A stretch of 64,000 nt of DNA from Actinacidiphila fildesensis (GCF_042652185.1 NZ_JBHSIX010000002.1), one strand, 5' to 3'; shown: positions 53,281-62,383, counted from the stretch's first letter. Program-made: numbers and translations. Notes: generated by a model from the sequence alone, not told the origin.

Positions 53281-53496
53281 CTATTCGGAGTCCTCCAGCC
53301 GGAATCCGACCTTCAGCCCCACCTGGTAGTGCTCGATCTCGCCGTCCACGATGTGGCCGCGCACCTGGGTGATCTCGAACCAGTCGAGAGCGCGGAGCGT
53401 CTGCGACGCCCGGTGGATCCCGTTGCGGATCGCGGCGTCGATGCCTTCGTGCGAGGTGCCCACGATCTCGGTCACGCGGTACGTACGGTCGGTCAT
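53281..53496 (-). CDS. Dodecin
   Basis: A 71-residue dodecin. The sequence covers the whole family: YRVTEIVGTSHEGIDAAI, the flavin-stacking Trp in ALDWFEITQVRG, and HYQVGLKVGFRLE. Dodecins form hollow dodecamers that store flavin or coenzyme A. Confidence 0.92.
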   Translation of the reverse strand: MTDRTYRVTEIVGTSHEGIDAAIRNGIHRASQTLRALDWFEITQVRGHIVDGEIEHYQVGLKVGFRLEDSE

Positions 53497-53706
53497 GGCG
53501 TTCTCCCGGCGTAGTGAGGGGCGGTGGGGGGCGGCGTGTACGTTCCGTCCTTCCGTCCACGGTGCCCGAAGGGCCGCCACTCCGCATTCCCGCAAAAGCG
53601 GACATAAGATCATGTACTCGACCGTGTTCCGGTGGATGCGCTGGAGCCATGGTCTGCGAGCGACGGCGTGCAAGCGAAGACGTGTGAGTGATGACGGAGG
53701 AAGCGC

Positions 53707-54783
53707 GTGGACCGCCTTTCCGGCCGCTGGCCCGTCCCCGTCCGCTTCGTCCCGCTGGCCGTCGTCCTGATCGGCGTCTGCTTCGACCTCCTCACCCCCG
53801 TCGACTACCACGGCGGACCGCTGCTCGCCGTGGCCTGCGTGGCGGCCGGGGCGACGCTCTCGTTCGGCTCCACTCTGCTGCTCTCCGCCGTCTCCCTCGG
53901 GGCGATGGTCGGGCTGACGGTGTGGCACGGGTCCTTCGGCCACGTCCTGGGCGCCGCCGAGATCGCCAACGTGTTCCTCGCGGGTCTCATCGGCCTCGGC
54001 GTGAACCGGCTGATCGACCGCTACGGCCGGAGCCTGGCCACCGTGCGGACGGTGGCGGAGGCCGCCCAGCGCGCCATCCTGCCCACCCCGCCCGAGCGGA
54101 TGGGCCCGCTGGACATCGCGGTCCGCTACCGCGCCGCGCAGAGCGAGGCGCGGATCGGCGGCGATGTCTACGCCGTCGAGGACACCCCGTTCGGCACCCG
54201 GCTGCTGATCGGCGATGTGCGCGGCAAGGGGCTGGGCGCGGTCGGGGCGGTGTCGGTGCTGCTCGGCGCCTTCCGGGAGGCCGCCGAGTGGGCGGCCGAC
54301 CTGCCGGAGTTGGCGGAACGGCTGGAGCACTCGCTGATCCGCGAAGGGGTCCGCCGGGCGGGTGAGGACCAGACGGAGGGCTTCACGACGGCGCTGCTCG
54401 CCGAGTTCTCCGCGGACTGCCGCACGCTTCGGCTGCTCAACCGCGGCCACCCCGCTCCGTATCTGCTGGTCGGCGGCACGGTGTCGGCCCTGGACGCCGC
54501 CGAGCCGGATCTGCCGCTCGGCATGGGCGGGCTCAACGGCTCCCGCTCGGCGCCGGACGCCCACCCGCTGCCGCCCGGCGGCACCCTGCTGCTGGTCACC
54601 GACGGGGTGACGGAGGCCCGCGACAAGGCCGGGGTGTTCTACGACCCCGTCGTACGACTGGCCGGCCGCGGGCCGTTCCAAGGTCCGCAGGAGGTGATCG
54701 ACGCGCTGGTGTGCGACGTCGAGGAGTGGTCCGGCGGCCGCGGTACGGACGACATGGCCGTACTGGCCGTCAGCTACCACTGA
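53707..54783 (+). CDS. Membrane SpoIIE-type (PP2C) phosphatase
   Basis: A 358-residue protein. About four membrane helices (residues 12-100) precede a cytoplasmic PP2C/SpoIIE domain with GGDVYAVED, GDVRGKGLGA, TDGVTEAR and DDMAVLAV. The GTG at 53707 follows GGAGG by six bases. It is the second such phosphatase in 4 kb; the two differ in sensor part (membrane here, PAS-GAF in the other). Confidence 0.86.
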   Translation: MDRLSGRWPVPVRFVPLAVVLIGVCFDLLTPVDYHGGPLLAVACVAAGATLSFGSTLLLSAVSLGAMVGLTVWHGSFGHVLGAAEIANVFLAGLIGLGVNRLIDRYGRSLATVRTVAEAAQRAILPTPPERMGPLDIAVRYRAAQSEARIGGDVYAVEDTPFGTRLLIGDVRGKGLGAVGAVSVLLGAFREAAEWAADLPELAERLEHSLIREGVRRAGEDQTEGFTTALLAEFSADCRTLRLLNRGHPAPYLLVGGTVSALDAAEPDLPLGMGGLNGSRSAPDAHPLPPGGTLLLVTDGVTEARDKAGVFYDPVVRLAGRGPFQGPQEVIDALVCDVEEWSGGRGTDDMAVLAVSYH

Positions 54784-54885
54784 CCGGACCGGTGGTGGGC
54801 CGGTCCTCAGGGGGGTGAGTCGGCGCGGTTGGGCCAGGTGCGCCACAACATGCGACGTACGGATGAATCGCGTGAAGATCTCCGT

Positions 54886-55974
54886 ATGGACGACCAGCGC
54901 GAGGCGCTCCCGGCTCCGGTCCTGCGCATGGCGCGGTGGTGCGCGGCGATCCTGCTGGGCGCCGCCGTCGTCGCGCTCGGGCTGTGGGTGTGCGTCGAAC
55001 TGCGCGCGGCCGTCGTCCCCGTACTCCTCGCGCTGCTGGGCGCCGCGCTGCTCGGGCCGTTCGCCCGGCAGCTCGTGGCGCGCGGGCTGCCCCGGGCCGC
55101 GGCGGCGGCGCTGACCTGTGTGGTCCTGATCGCGGTCGTCGTCTTCGCCGGGTGGGTGATGGTCCACACCCTGGTGACCAACGCCGCCCAGCTCTCCGCC
55201 TCCCTCGAAGAGGCGGGTCAGCGGCTCGCCGACGATCTCGGCTCGGCCGGCGACACGATGAACAGCGCCGCGCAGGGACTCAACAGCCTCGGCGCGCAGC
55301 TGGGCGGTGCGGTGGCCAAGGGCTTCGTCAGCGGGCTGGGTGTGGCGGCGCAACTCCTCATGGGGCTCGTGCTGATGCTCGCGATGCTGTTCTTCCTGCT
55401 GCGTGACGGCGACCGGTTGCCGGGCGCGGTCCGCACGGCGCTGCCGAGCCCTGTGGCGGAACGACTGCTATGGGTCGGGCGGCGCGCGTTCGCCGCGATG
55501 TCCGGCTACATGCGGGGTACGACGATCATCGCCGCGATCGATGCGGCGTTCATCCTGATCGGGCTCGCCGCCCTGCGCGTACCCGGCGCTCCGGGGCTCG
55601 CCGTGCTGGTCTTCGTCGGCGCGTACGTGCCCTACGTGGGTGCCTTCCTGTCCGGAACGGTCGCGGTGCTCGTCGCTTTCGCCGACCAGGGGCTGGGGAC
55701 CGCGCTGTGGACGCTCGGGGTGATCCTCGCCGTGCAGACGATCGAGGGCGCGGTGCTGCAACCCGTGGTCCAGAGCCGTACGGTCCGGCTGCACCCGGCC
55801 GCCGTGATGCTCGCCGTCACGGCGGGCGCGGCGGCGGGCGGACTGCTCGGCACCCTGATGGCCGTACCGGTGGCGGCGGCCGCCTTCGGCGTGCTGTCCG
55901 AACTGCGGGACGAGCGGCGGGCGGAGCCACCTGAGCCGCCGGGACCTCCCGAGGCGGCGGTCGCGGAGGAGTAG
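54886..55974 (+). CDS. AI-2E/PerM-family membrane protein
   Basis: A 362-residue integral membrane protein with about seven helices. The family pattern is clear: a first pair of helices, a soluble segment (ASLEEAGQRLADDLGSAG), then LRVPGAPGLAVLVFVGAYVPYVG and the C-terminal AVQTIEGAVLQPVVQSRTVRLHP. Members include AI-2 exporters and Na/H antiporters; the substrate is open. The ATG at 54886 is my choice; a GTG at 54829 is in frame. Confidence 0.85.
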   Translation: MDDQREALPAPVLRMARWCAAILLGAAVVALGLWVCVELRAAVVPVLLALLGAALLGPFARQLVARGLPRAAAAALTCVVLIAVVVFAGWVMVHTLVTNAAQLSASLEEAGQRLADDLGSAGDTMNSAAQGLNSLGAQLGGAVAKGFVSGLGVAAQLLMGLVLMLAMLFFLLRDGDRLPGAVRTALPSPVAERLLWVGRRAFAAMSGYMRGTTIIAAIDAAFILIGLAALRVPGAPGLAVLVFVGAYVPYVGAFLSGTVAVLVAFADQGLGTALWTLGVILAVQTIEGAVLQPVVQSRTVRLHPAAVMLAVTAGAAAGGLLGTLMAVPVAAAAFGVLSELRDERRAEPPEPPGPPEAAVAEE

Positions 55975-56012
55975 AGCAGGAGTAGAGCAGAAGTAGGGCA
56001 GGAGTAGGGCTG
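55969..56012. repeat. 11-bp tandem repeat x4 spanning the stop codon
   Basis: GAGTAGAGCAG occurs at 55969, 55980, 55991 and 56002 with small changes. Each copy contains TAG; the first is the stop of the AI-2E-family gene. Confidence 0.9.
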
Positions 56013-56054
56013 GCACTACCGCGCCCGTCCCGCCCCGGCGCCTACCGTGGCCGG

Positions 56055-57422
56055 GTGCAGCCCCTGAACACGCAGAACGCAACTCCACTTCCGCGCCCGC
56101 GCCCGCTCCCGAGCGCCTGGCAGGCGATGGCCGACCCCGCGTTCGTCCTGTCCGGCCGGCCGTGGCGGTCCGCGGCGTATCTCCTCACCGGCGGACTCGC
56201 GGGCGCCGTCACGTGTGCCGTCCTGGTCCTGGGCACGGCCGTCGGCGGATCGCTCGCGCTCGTCCTCGTCGGGCTGCCACTGCTGGCCGCACTCGCCCTG
56301 GCGGGCCTGCCGTTCGGTGCGCTGGAACGCCGCAGGATGCGCTGGATCGACCCCCGGCCCGCGCCCAGCCCGCACCGGACCCCGGACCGCACCGGCCTCA
56401 CGGCCTGGGCGCGGCTGCGGTTCCGGGAGCGCGCCACGTGGTGGGAGCTGGGCTACACGGTGCTCACCGCGTTCGTCCTGTGCTGGTGCGATCTGCTCGT
56501 CCTCGGGTTCGCCCTCGCCGTTCCCGGTGCGCTGATGGCCACGCCCGCACTACTGGCCACCGAGGGCGAGGTGCACGTGCTCAAGACGCTGCACATCGAC
56601 TCGTACGGCAACGCCTGGGCGCTCGCGCTCCTCGGGGCCGTGCTGCTGGTCGCCTTCTCCTATCCGCTGACGGCGTTCGCCGGGGTACGGGCCGAGCTCG
56701 CCCGTTTCCTGCTGGTGCCCGGCGACGACAGCTCACAGCGGCGGATCACCGAGCTCACCGACTCGCGGGTCCGGCTCGTCGACGCCTTCGAGGCCGAACG
56801 GCGCCGCATCGAACGCGATCTGCACGACGGTGCGCAGCAGCGTCTCGTGGCGCTCTCCATGACGCTCGGCCTGGCCCGTCTCGACGCGCCGCCCGGCAGC
56901 CGGCTCGCCGGGCAACTGGCGGTCGCGCACCGGGAAGCCGGCCAGGTCCTCACCGAACTGCGCGAACTCATCAACGGCATCCACCCGCAGATCCTCACCG
57001 ACCGCGGCCTGCCCGACGCCGTCGCCGACGCCGCCGACCGCTCCCCGGTGCCCGTCGACGTCTCCTTCGACCTCCCGGGCCGACTGCCCGACGCCGTCGA
57101 GACCGCCGCCTACTTCGCGGTCTGCGAGGCCCTGGCCAACGTCGCCAAACACAGCGGCGCCACCCGCGCCACCGTGACCGGCGGCCACGACGGCACCCAC
57201 CTCGACGTACGGATCCACGACAACGGACGCGGCGGCGCCGGCCGGCCGGCCGGGCCTCCGGCAGACCCCGCGAAGCAGGGCGGCACGGGTCTCACCGGCC
57301 TCGCCGACCGTGTCTCCGTCGTGGCCGGCACCCTCGACGTCACCAGCCCACCGGGCGGCCCCACCTTGCTGCACATCCGCATCCCGGCCCCGGCCGCACC
57401 GAGGCCTACACGTCGAGCGTGA
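56055..57422 (+). CDS. NarL-type sensor histidine kinase (orphan)
   Basis: A 455-residue membrane sensor kinase. About four membrane helices lie between residues 38 and 215. The HisKA_3 phosphoacceptor is His in RRRIERDLHDGAQQRLVAL, and the ATP domain has EALANVAKHSGA (N box), IHDNGRGGAG and GTGLTGLADRV. No response regulator gene follows; the next gene is convergent and overlaps it by 17 bases. GTG start at 56055. Confidence 0.87.
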   Translation: MQPLNTQNATPLPRPRPLPSAWQAMADPAFVLSGRPWRSAAYLLTGGLAGAVTCAVLVLGTAVGGSLALVLVGLPLLAALALAGLPFGALERRRMRWIDPRPAPSPHRTPDRTGLTAWARLRFRERATWWELGYTVLTAFVLCWCDLLVLGFALAVPGALMATPALLATEGEVHVLKTLHIDSYGNAWALALLGAVLLVAFSYPLTAFAGVRAELARFLLVPGDDSSQRRITELTDSRVRLVDAFEAERRRIERDLHDGAQQRLVALSMTLGLARLDAPPGSRLAGQLAVAHREAGQVLTELRELINGIHPQILTDRGLPDAVADAADRSPVPVDVSFDLPGRLPDAVETAAYFAVCEALANVAKHSGATRATVTGGHDGTHLDVRIHDNGRGGAGRPAGPPADPAKQGGTGLTGLADRVSVVAGTLDVTSPPGGPTLLHIRIPAPAAPRPTRRA

Positions 57423-58560
57423 TCCTGCCGCCCTCGGACGCTGCCCTGGAGACGCAGATCAGCATGTTCGTGTCCGTGCGGCGGGCCGTCGGGCTGCCCG
57501 CGTGGGCCACTTCGCCCGCCAGGACCGGGAGGCGGCAGGTGCCGCAGAAGCCCTGGCGGCAGGAGTAGCCGGTTTCGGGGCGCTGTTCGGCGAGGACGGA
57601 GAGGGCGGAGCGGTCGGCGGGGACGGGGAGGACCGGGCCGTCGGGGCCGAGTTGGAGTTCGAAGGGGGTGCCGTCGACGACCGGGGCCGCCGCGAAGCGC
57701 TCGAAGTGGAGGCCGCCGGCGCCGGTCGTGGGGAACGCGTCGCGCACGGCGGTGATGAGGGGCGGGGGTCCGCAGAAGTAGACGGAGGTGCCGCGGCCCG
57801 CTCCGGACAGCAGTTGTTCGGGGGTGGGGATGCCGTCCGTGTCGTCGGTGCGGACGGTGACCCGGCCGGAGGCACCGGCCATCGCGCCGATGGCGTCGAT
57901 CTCGTCGAGGAACGGCAGGGTCGCGCGGCTGCGGCCGGTGTAGACGAGCCGCCAGTCGGCGCCCGCCGCGGCGGCGGCGCGGACCATGGGGAGGATCGGG
58001 GTGATGCCGATGCCGCCCGCGATGAACAGGCAGGCGCCGCCCGGTGCGTAGGCGAAGGCGTTGCGCGGGCCGTGGGCGCGCAGTTCGGTGCCGGGGGTCA
58101 GCGTCTCGTGGATCTCGCGGGAGCCGCCGTCGCCGTGCGCGAGGCGCCGTACGGCGATCCGGTACGTGGTCCGGTCGGCGGGGTCGCCGCAGAGGGAGTA
58201 CTGGCGGCGGCGCCCCGACGGCAGGTCGAGGTCCAGATGCGAACCCGGGTGCCAGCCCGGCAGCGGGCTGCCGTCAGCTGCTGTGAAGCGCAGGCTGACG
58301 ACGTCCTCGGCCTCCTGCCGCACCTCGGTGACGACGAGCCGCAGCGAGCGGTCGACCGGGCGTGGCTCGCGGCGCTTGCGGCGGGCGCTCTGCCACAGCA
58401 GGAAGGGTGTGACGCGCGCCAGCAGGGCGAGGATCGGGTCCGGGCGCGGGTCGGTGGCGCTGCGTGGTGGCGGCGTCCGCAGGTCGTCCCCGGTCCCGGC
58501 TCCGGTCCTGGTCCGTGACCCGGTCCTGGTCTCTGTCCCGGTCTCTGTCTCGGTGCTCAC
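57406..58560 (-). CDS. NAD(P)H-dependent flavin/[2Fe-2S] reductase
   Basis: A 384-residue electron-transfer protein. The FAD domain has RRQYSLCGDP, the NAD domain FIAGGIGITPILPM and YFCGPPPLI, and a plant-type ferredoxin domain closes the protein with Cys334, Cys339, Cys342 and Cys369 (CX4CX2C). This is the arrangement of oxygenase reductases. The N-terminal 25 residues are a Thr/Glu/Gly/Arg repeat. AAGGA precedes the GTG at 58560. It lies 27 bases after the di-iron-like gene on the same strand and should supply it with electrons (inference). Confidence 0.87.
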   Translation of the reverse strand: MSTETETGTETRTGSRTRTGAGTGDDLRTPPPRSATDPRPDPILALLARVTPFLLWQSARRKRREPRPVDRSLRLVVTEVRQEAEDVVSLRFTAADGSPLPGWHPGSHLDLDLPSGRRRQYSLCGDPADRTTYRIAVRRLAHGDGGSREIHETLTPGTELRAHGPRNAFAYAPGGACLFIAGGIGITPILPMVRAAAAAGADWRLVYTGRSRATLPFLDEIDAIGAMAGASGRVTVRTDDTDGIPTPEQLLSGAGRGTSVYFCGPPPLITAVRDAFPTTGAGGLHFERFAAAPVVDGTPFELQLGPDGPVLPVPADRSALSVLAEQRPETGYSCRQGFCGTCRLPVLAGEVAHAGSPTARRTDTNMLICVSRAASEGGRITLDV

Positions 58561-58587
58561 GTTCGGTCCTTCGACGAGTGGAACAGG

Positions 58588-59463
58588 TCAGCGGTGGGCG
58601 GCGCGCGCGGCGGGCGAGGCGGCGAGGTAGGCGACGGCCTGGGTCGTCGAGCCGTACTGCGAGGGGTGGTAGCCGGGGCGCAGATAGCCGAAGTACAGCC
58701 GCACCAGGCTCTTCGGGCTCGGCAGCACGCCCTTGCGCGAGGCCCGGAACCAGTCGCGGAAGCGCGGCTTGTCGCGGCCCGCGATGCGCTCGGGGTCGGC
58801 GGCCATCAGGTAGCGCAGGCCCCGGACCCACCAGTAGACGAGGACGGGGAAGGCGACGACATGGGCGCGGACGCGGTTGCGGTAGCGGCCGTCGAGGTGC
58901 GTGAACAGGTCGTAGGCGACCGCGCGGTGTTCGACCTCCTCCGCGCCGTGCCAGCGGTACAGGTCGAGGATCTCGGGGTTGTGGTCGGTGCGGTCGATCG
59001 CTTCGGCGTTGAGGATCCAGTCACCGAGGTACGCGGTGACGTGCTCGATCGCCGCGATGATCGCGATCCGGTCGATGATCCAGCCCTGCGCCTTCTTCCC
59101 GGTCAGCTCCCGGTCGCCGAGCATCTTGCTGAAGAACCAGCGCAGTTGGTCGGTGTAGGGCGAGGTGTCGAAGCCGACCTTCCTGAAGTGCGTGAGGACG
59201 GTCTGGTGCGAGGCGGAGTGCGTCGCCTCCTGGCCGATGAACCCGATGACGTCCTCGCGCAGCCGGTCGTCCTTGATCATCGGGACGGCCTGCTGGAAGA
59301 CCGTGATGAACCAGTCCTCGCCCTCGGGCAGCAGGATGTTCAGCACGTTCGCGAAGTGCGTGGTGAACGGGTCGCCGTCGATGTAGTGCATCGGCAGGCC
59401 CGTCCAGTCCCACTGGACATCGCGGGGGGTGAGAACCAGGTTGTCCGGTTCGGTCGCGGTCAT
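58588..59463 (-). CDS. PF10118-type metal-dependent protein, predicted di-iron oxidase
   Basis: A 291-residue soluble, helical protein of the family annotated as metal-dependent hydrolase. The metal pattern is Glu47 or Glu49 in PEGEDWF, E79-x-x-H82 in GQEATHSASH, Glu140 in AAIEHV and E176-x-x-H179 in AEEVEHRA. Two single Glu and two EXXH in this order are the ferritin-like di-iron carboxylate signature. That points to an oxygenase or oxidase rather than a hydrolase; this is my inference. The ATG overlaps the upstream hydrolase stop (ATGA). Confidence 0.8.
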   Translation of the reverse strand: MTATEPDNLVLTPRDVQWDWTGLPMHYIDGDPFTTHFANVLNILLPEGEDWFITVFQQAVPMIKDDRLREDVIGFIGQEATHSASHQTVLTHFRKVGFDTSPYTDQLRWFFSKMLGDRELTGKKAQGWIIDRIAIIAAIEHVTAYLGDWILNAEAIDRTDHNPEILDLYRWHGAEEVEHRAVAYDLFTHLDGRYRNRVRAHVVAFPVLVYWWVRGLRYLMAADPERIAGRDKPRFRDWFRASRKGVLPSPKSLVRLYFGYLRPGYHPSQYGSTTQAVAYLAASPAARAAHR

Positions 59464-60416
59464 TCCTGCCCTGCCTTCCGTGCGGCGGTCGTCCTTGCGG
59501 CGGTCCGCTCGGGCGTCGTCACGCCCGGCGTCCGGTCGATCCGGTCGATGAGCCGTGCCGTGAACTCCGCGACCAGATCGGGGCGGAACGCGGGCAGCCA
59601 GTGCCCGCCGTCCACGATGTGGATCTCGGTGTCCGGCGCCCAGTCGGTGATCTCGGTCTGCCACGGCACGAGCACGAACATGTCCCGCCGGGGCGCGAGG
59701 ACCTGCGCGGGCAGCGCGGCGTGGCGGGTCCGGGGCCGGAGGGTGCGGGGCAGCACATTGGCCCGGTAGAGCTTGAGTCCCGCACGGTTGCGGGCGGCCA
59801 GTCCCGGGCCGTAGCCGGCCGGCGGCTCACCCGTCTCCAGCCGCTGCGCGGCCTTGGTCACCGCGTCGAGGAGTCCCGCGCGGCAGGCGAGTTCCGCGAT
59901 GCCGGGCAGATGGAAGAAGCCCACGTAGCCGGAGGCGAGCGACTGCCGGGTGAAGTGCCAGAGCTTGCGCGGGCTCGGGCGTAGCTGCGCCCGGAACCAG
60001 CGGCCGGTGTGGTCCAGGTCCGGGCCGGAGATCGAGGTCAGCGACGCGAAGCGGTGGGCGGTCGCCGGCACGGTCACCGTGTGCCAGCTCTGCACGGAGC
60101 CCCAGTCGTGCGCCAGGACGTGCACGGGCGCGTCCGGGCTGACGGCGTCGGCGACGGCGGTGAGGTCGGCGGCGAGCTGCGGGAGCCGGTAGTCCTGGTT
60201 CCTGCGCGGTACGCCGGAGGCCCCGGAGCCGCGCACGTCGTACGTCACCACGTGGAAGCGGTCCGCGAGGCGCCGCACGACGCCGTCCCAGACACCGTGG
60301 TCGTCGGGGAAGCCGTGCACGCACACGACCGTCGGTGCGGCCGGTTCGCCGTGTTCGTAGACGGCCAGCCGGACGCCGTCCGAGGCCGTGACCCATCGCT
60401 GCGACATGGCGGTCAC
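59460..60416 (-). CDS. Epoxide-hydrolase-like alpha/beta hydrolase
   Basis: A 318-residue protein related to the hydrolase domain of mycobacterial EphD. HGFPDD (34-39) gives the oxyanion hole, the nucleophile is Asp104 in LAHDWGSVQSW, and the catalytic His is in DGGHWLPAF. An Asp nucleophile in HDWG is the epoxide hydrolase/dehalogenase type. The EphD short-chain dehydrogenase half is absent. The GTG at 60416 is used; an ATG three codons later is possible. It heads the three-gene unit. Confidence 0.82.
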   Translation of the reverse strand: MTAMSQRWVTASDGVRLAVYEHGEPAAPTVVCVHGFPDDHGVWDGVVRRLADRFHVVTYDVRGSGASGVPRRNQDYRLPQLAADLTAVADAVSPDAPVHVLAHDWGSVQSWHTVTVPATAHRFASLTSISGPDLDHTGRWFRAQLRPSPRKLWHFTRQSLASGYVGFFHLPGIAELACRAGLLDAVTKAAQRLETGEPPAGYGPGLAARNRAGLKLYRANVLPRTLRPRTRHAALPAQVLAPRRDMFVLVPWQTEITDWAPDTEIHIVDGGHWLPAFRPDLVAEFTARLIDRIDRTPGVTTPERTAARTTAARKAGQE

Positions 60417-60647
60417 GATGGCAGCTTGTTGACGCCGTGTCTACTAGTGGGCGGAGACTCGTCCGGCCGGATCCGCCGGGCGGGAAACGGGGTCCGCGGG
60501 CGGAGTACCGGGCCCACTCCCGGACGACCCGGGGCATACCGACCGGCCGTTGCCCCATCGAGACGCTTCCGCAATTCCTCCGATGCCTCCGTCACGGGCC
60601 GGCGTTCGTCACAGGGGCAAAGGCCGACGAGTCCGTGGGGGAATCGC

Positions 60648-62363
60648 ATGAAGCGGTACGAGCAGCGGTACGGCAAGGGGTACGGGACGCGCTCCGGAAC
60701 GCAGGACGGGACGCGTTCCGTAACGCAGGACGGCAAGCGGGCGGGGAAGCGGGCCGGGAACGCGCGCCGGGTCGCCGTGGCGGCGGCGGTCGCCGGCGGG
60801 CTGCTGCTCGCCGGGTGCAGCAGCGGAACCCCCGACGCGTCGCGGAACGGCAGCGCCGACCGAGCCCCCGTACGACCGGCGCCCGCACCGCCGAACCTGA
60901 ACGGCGGACCGGCCGCGTCGGCGGCCCCGGACGGAGCGGCCAAGGACAGCTCCGGCGAAGCGCAGAAGCACAGCCAGGCGGTGCCCAGCTATCTGTCCAC
61001 CTTCGCGCTGGACGTCGACACCGCCTCGTACGGCTACGCCCGACGCACCCTGGCCGGCGGCCGGCTGCCGGCCCCCGAGACCGTGCGCCAGGAGGAGTTC
61101 GTCAACAGCTTCCGGCAGGACTACCCGCAGCCCGAGGGCGACGGATTCACCGTCACCACCGACGGCGCCCGCACGGACGGCGAGGGCATCTACACCAAGA
61201 ACGACACCCCGAACGACGTCAAGGGCACCGACAGCGAGGGCAGTTGGTCGCTGCTGCGCGTCGGCCTGGCGACCCGCTCCGCGCAGAGCGGGAGCCGGCC
61301 GCCCGCCGCCATGACGTTCGTCGTGGACGTCTCCGGCTCGATGGCCGAGCCCGGCAGGCTCGACCTCGTGAAGCAGGCGCTCGGCAGCTCCATCGACTCG
61401 CTGCGCCCGGAGGACTCCCTCGCCATCGTCACCTTCAGCGGCGAGGCGCGGGTGGAACTGCCGATGACCCGGCTGGGCAGGGTCGAGAGCCGCGGCCGGA
61501 TCCACTCGGTCGTCGACGGCCTGGAGCCGCGCGACGAGACCAACCTCGCCGCAGGCGTGCAGGCGGGCTACAACGAGGCGGTCAAGGCCGCACGGCCCGG
61601 CGTCACCAACCGCGTCGTGCTGCTCTCCGACGGCCTCGCCAACTCCGGTGACACCACCGCCGCCGCGATCCTCGACCGGATCGGGACGGCCCGGCACGAC
61701 CACGGCATCACGCTGTTCGGGGTGGGCGTGGGCAGCCAGTACGGCGACAAGCTGATGGAACAGCTCGCCGACAAGGGCGACGGGCACACGAGTTACGTCT
61801 CGGAGCCCGAAGCGGCCCGCAGGCTCTTCACCGAGCAACTGCCCGCCAATGTGGACCTCAGGGCCCGCGACGCCAAGGCGCAGGTCGCCTTCGACCCGCA
61901 GACCGTCAGCGAGTACCGGCTGATCGGCTTCGACGACCGGACCGTCGCCAACGGGGACTTCCGCAACGACGCGGTGGACGGCGGCGAGGTCGGCCCCGGG
62001 CACACCGTCACGGCCCTGTACTCGGTCCACCTCAAGCCCGGTGCCTCGGGCCACGTCGCCACCGCCACCGTCCGGTGGCTCGACCCGTCCACCCGGGCTC
62101 CGCACGAGCAGTCCGGCACGATCGAGGCCGCCGCGCTCACGTCCCCGCTCTGGACCGCCGCCCCGAAGCGGCTGCAGGTCGACGCCCTGGCGGCCTACTT
62201 CGCCGACTGGCTGCGCAACCGCGGCGACGCCGACCGCCTCCCCGGCGCCCCGGAGCTGCCGGTCCTCGCCGAGCACGCCACCACCCTGGCGAGCAGCACC
62301 GAGGACCCGGCCGTCCGGGACCTCTCCCAGGCGGTGACGCAGGCACGGCACCTGACGGGCTGA
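60648..62363 (+). CDS. von Willebrand factor A lipoprotein (YfbK-like)
   Basis: A 571-residue lipoprotein. The first 40 residues are very basic with GTRSGTQDGTRSVTQDG repeats, followed by a lipobox LLLAGCS. A YfbK-type N-terminal domain (FALDVDTASYGYARRTL) precedes the VWA domain with the MIDAS motif DVSGSMAEP and SDGLANSGDT, and a DUF3520 C-terminal domain ends with DALAAYFADWLR. It is exposed outside the membrane. The ATG at 60648 has GGGGGA upstream. Binding partner unknown. Confidence 0.86.
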   Translation: MKRYEQRYGKGYGTRSGTQDGTRSVTQDGKRAGKRAGNARRVAVAAAVAGGLLLAGCSSGTPDASRNGSADRAPVRPAPAPPNLNGGPAASAAPDGAAKDSSGEAQKHSQAVPSYLSTFALDVDTASYGYARRTLAGGRLPAPETVRQEEFVNSFRQDYPQPEGDGFTVTTDGARTDGEGIYTKNDTPNDVKGTDSEGSWSLLRVGLATRSAQSGSRPPAAMTFVVDVSGSMAEPGRLDLVKQALGSSIDSLRPEDSLAIVTFSGEARVELPMTRLGRVESRGRIHSVVDGLEPRDETNLAAGVQAGYNEAVKAARPGVTNRVVLLSDGLANSGDTTAAAILDRIGTARHDHGITLFGVGVGSQYGDKLMEQLADKGDGHTSYVSEPEAARRLFTEQLPANVDLRARDAKAQVAFDPQTVSEYRLIGFDDRTVANGDFRNDAVDGGEVGPGHTVTALYSVHLKPGASGHVATATVRWLDPSTRAPHEQSGTIEAAALTSPLWTAAPKRLQVDALAAYFADWLRNRGDADRLPGAPELPVLAEHATTLASSTEDPAVRDLSQAVTQARHLTG

Positions 62364-62383
62364 CGGGCTGACGGACCGACGGA
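62352..62383. repeat. 8-bp tandem repeat x4 spanning the VWA gene stop codon
   Basis: CTGACGGG, CTGACGGG, CTGACGGA, CCGACGGA run from 62352. TGA of the second copy (62361-62363) is the stop. Confidence 0.85.

Noticed and set aside
53497..55353. Long upstream extension of the dodecin frame
   Set aside because: Dodecin is complete from the ATG at 53496; the rest is antisense to two real genes.
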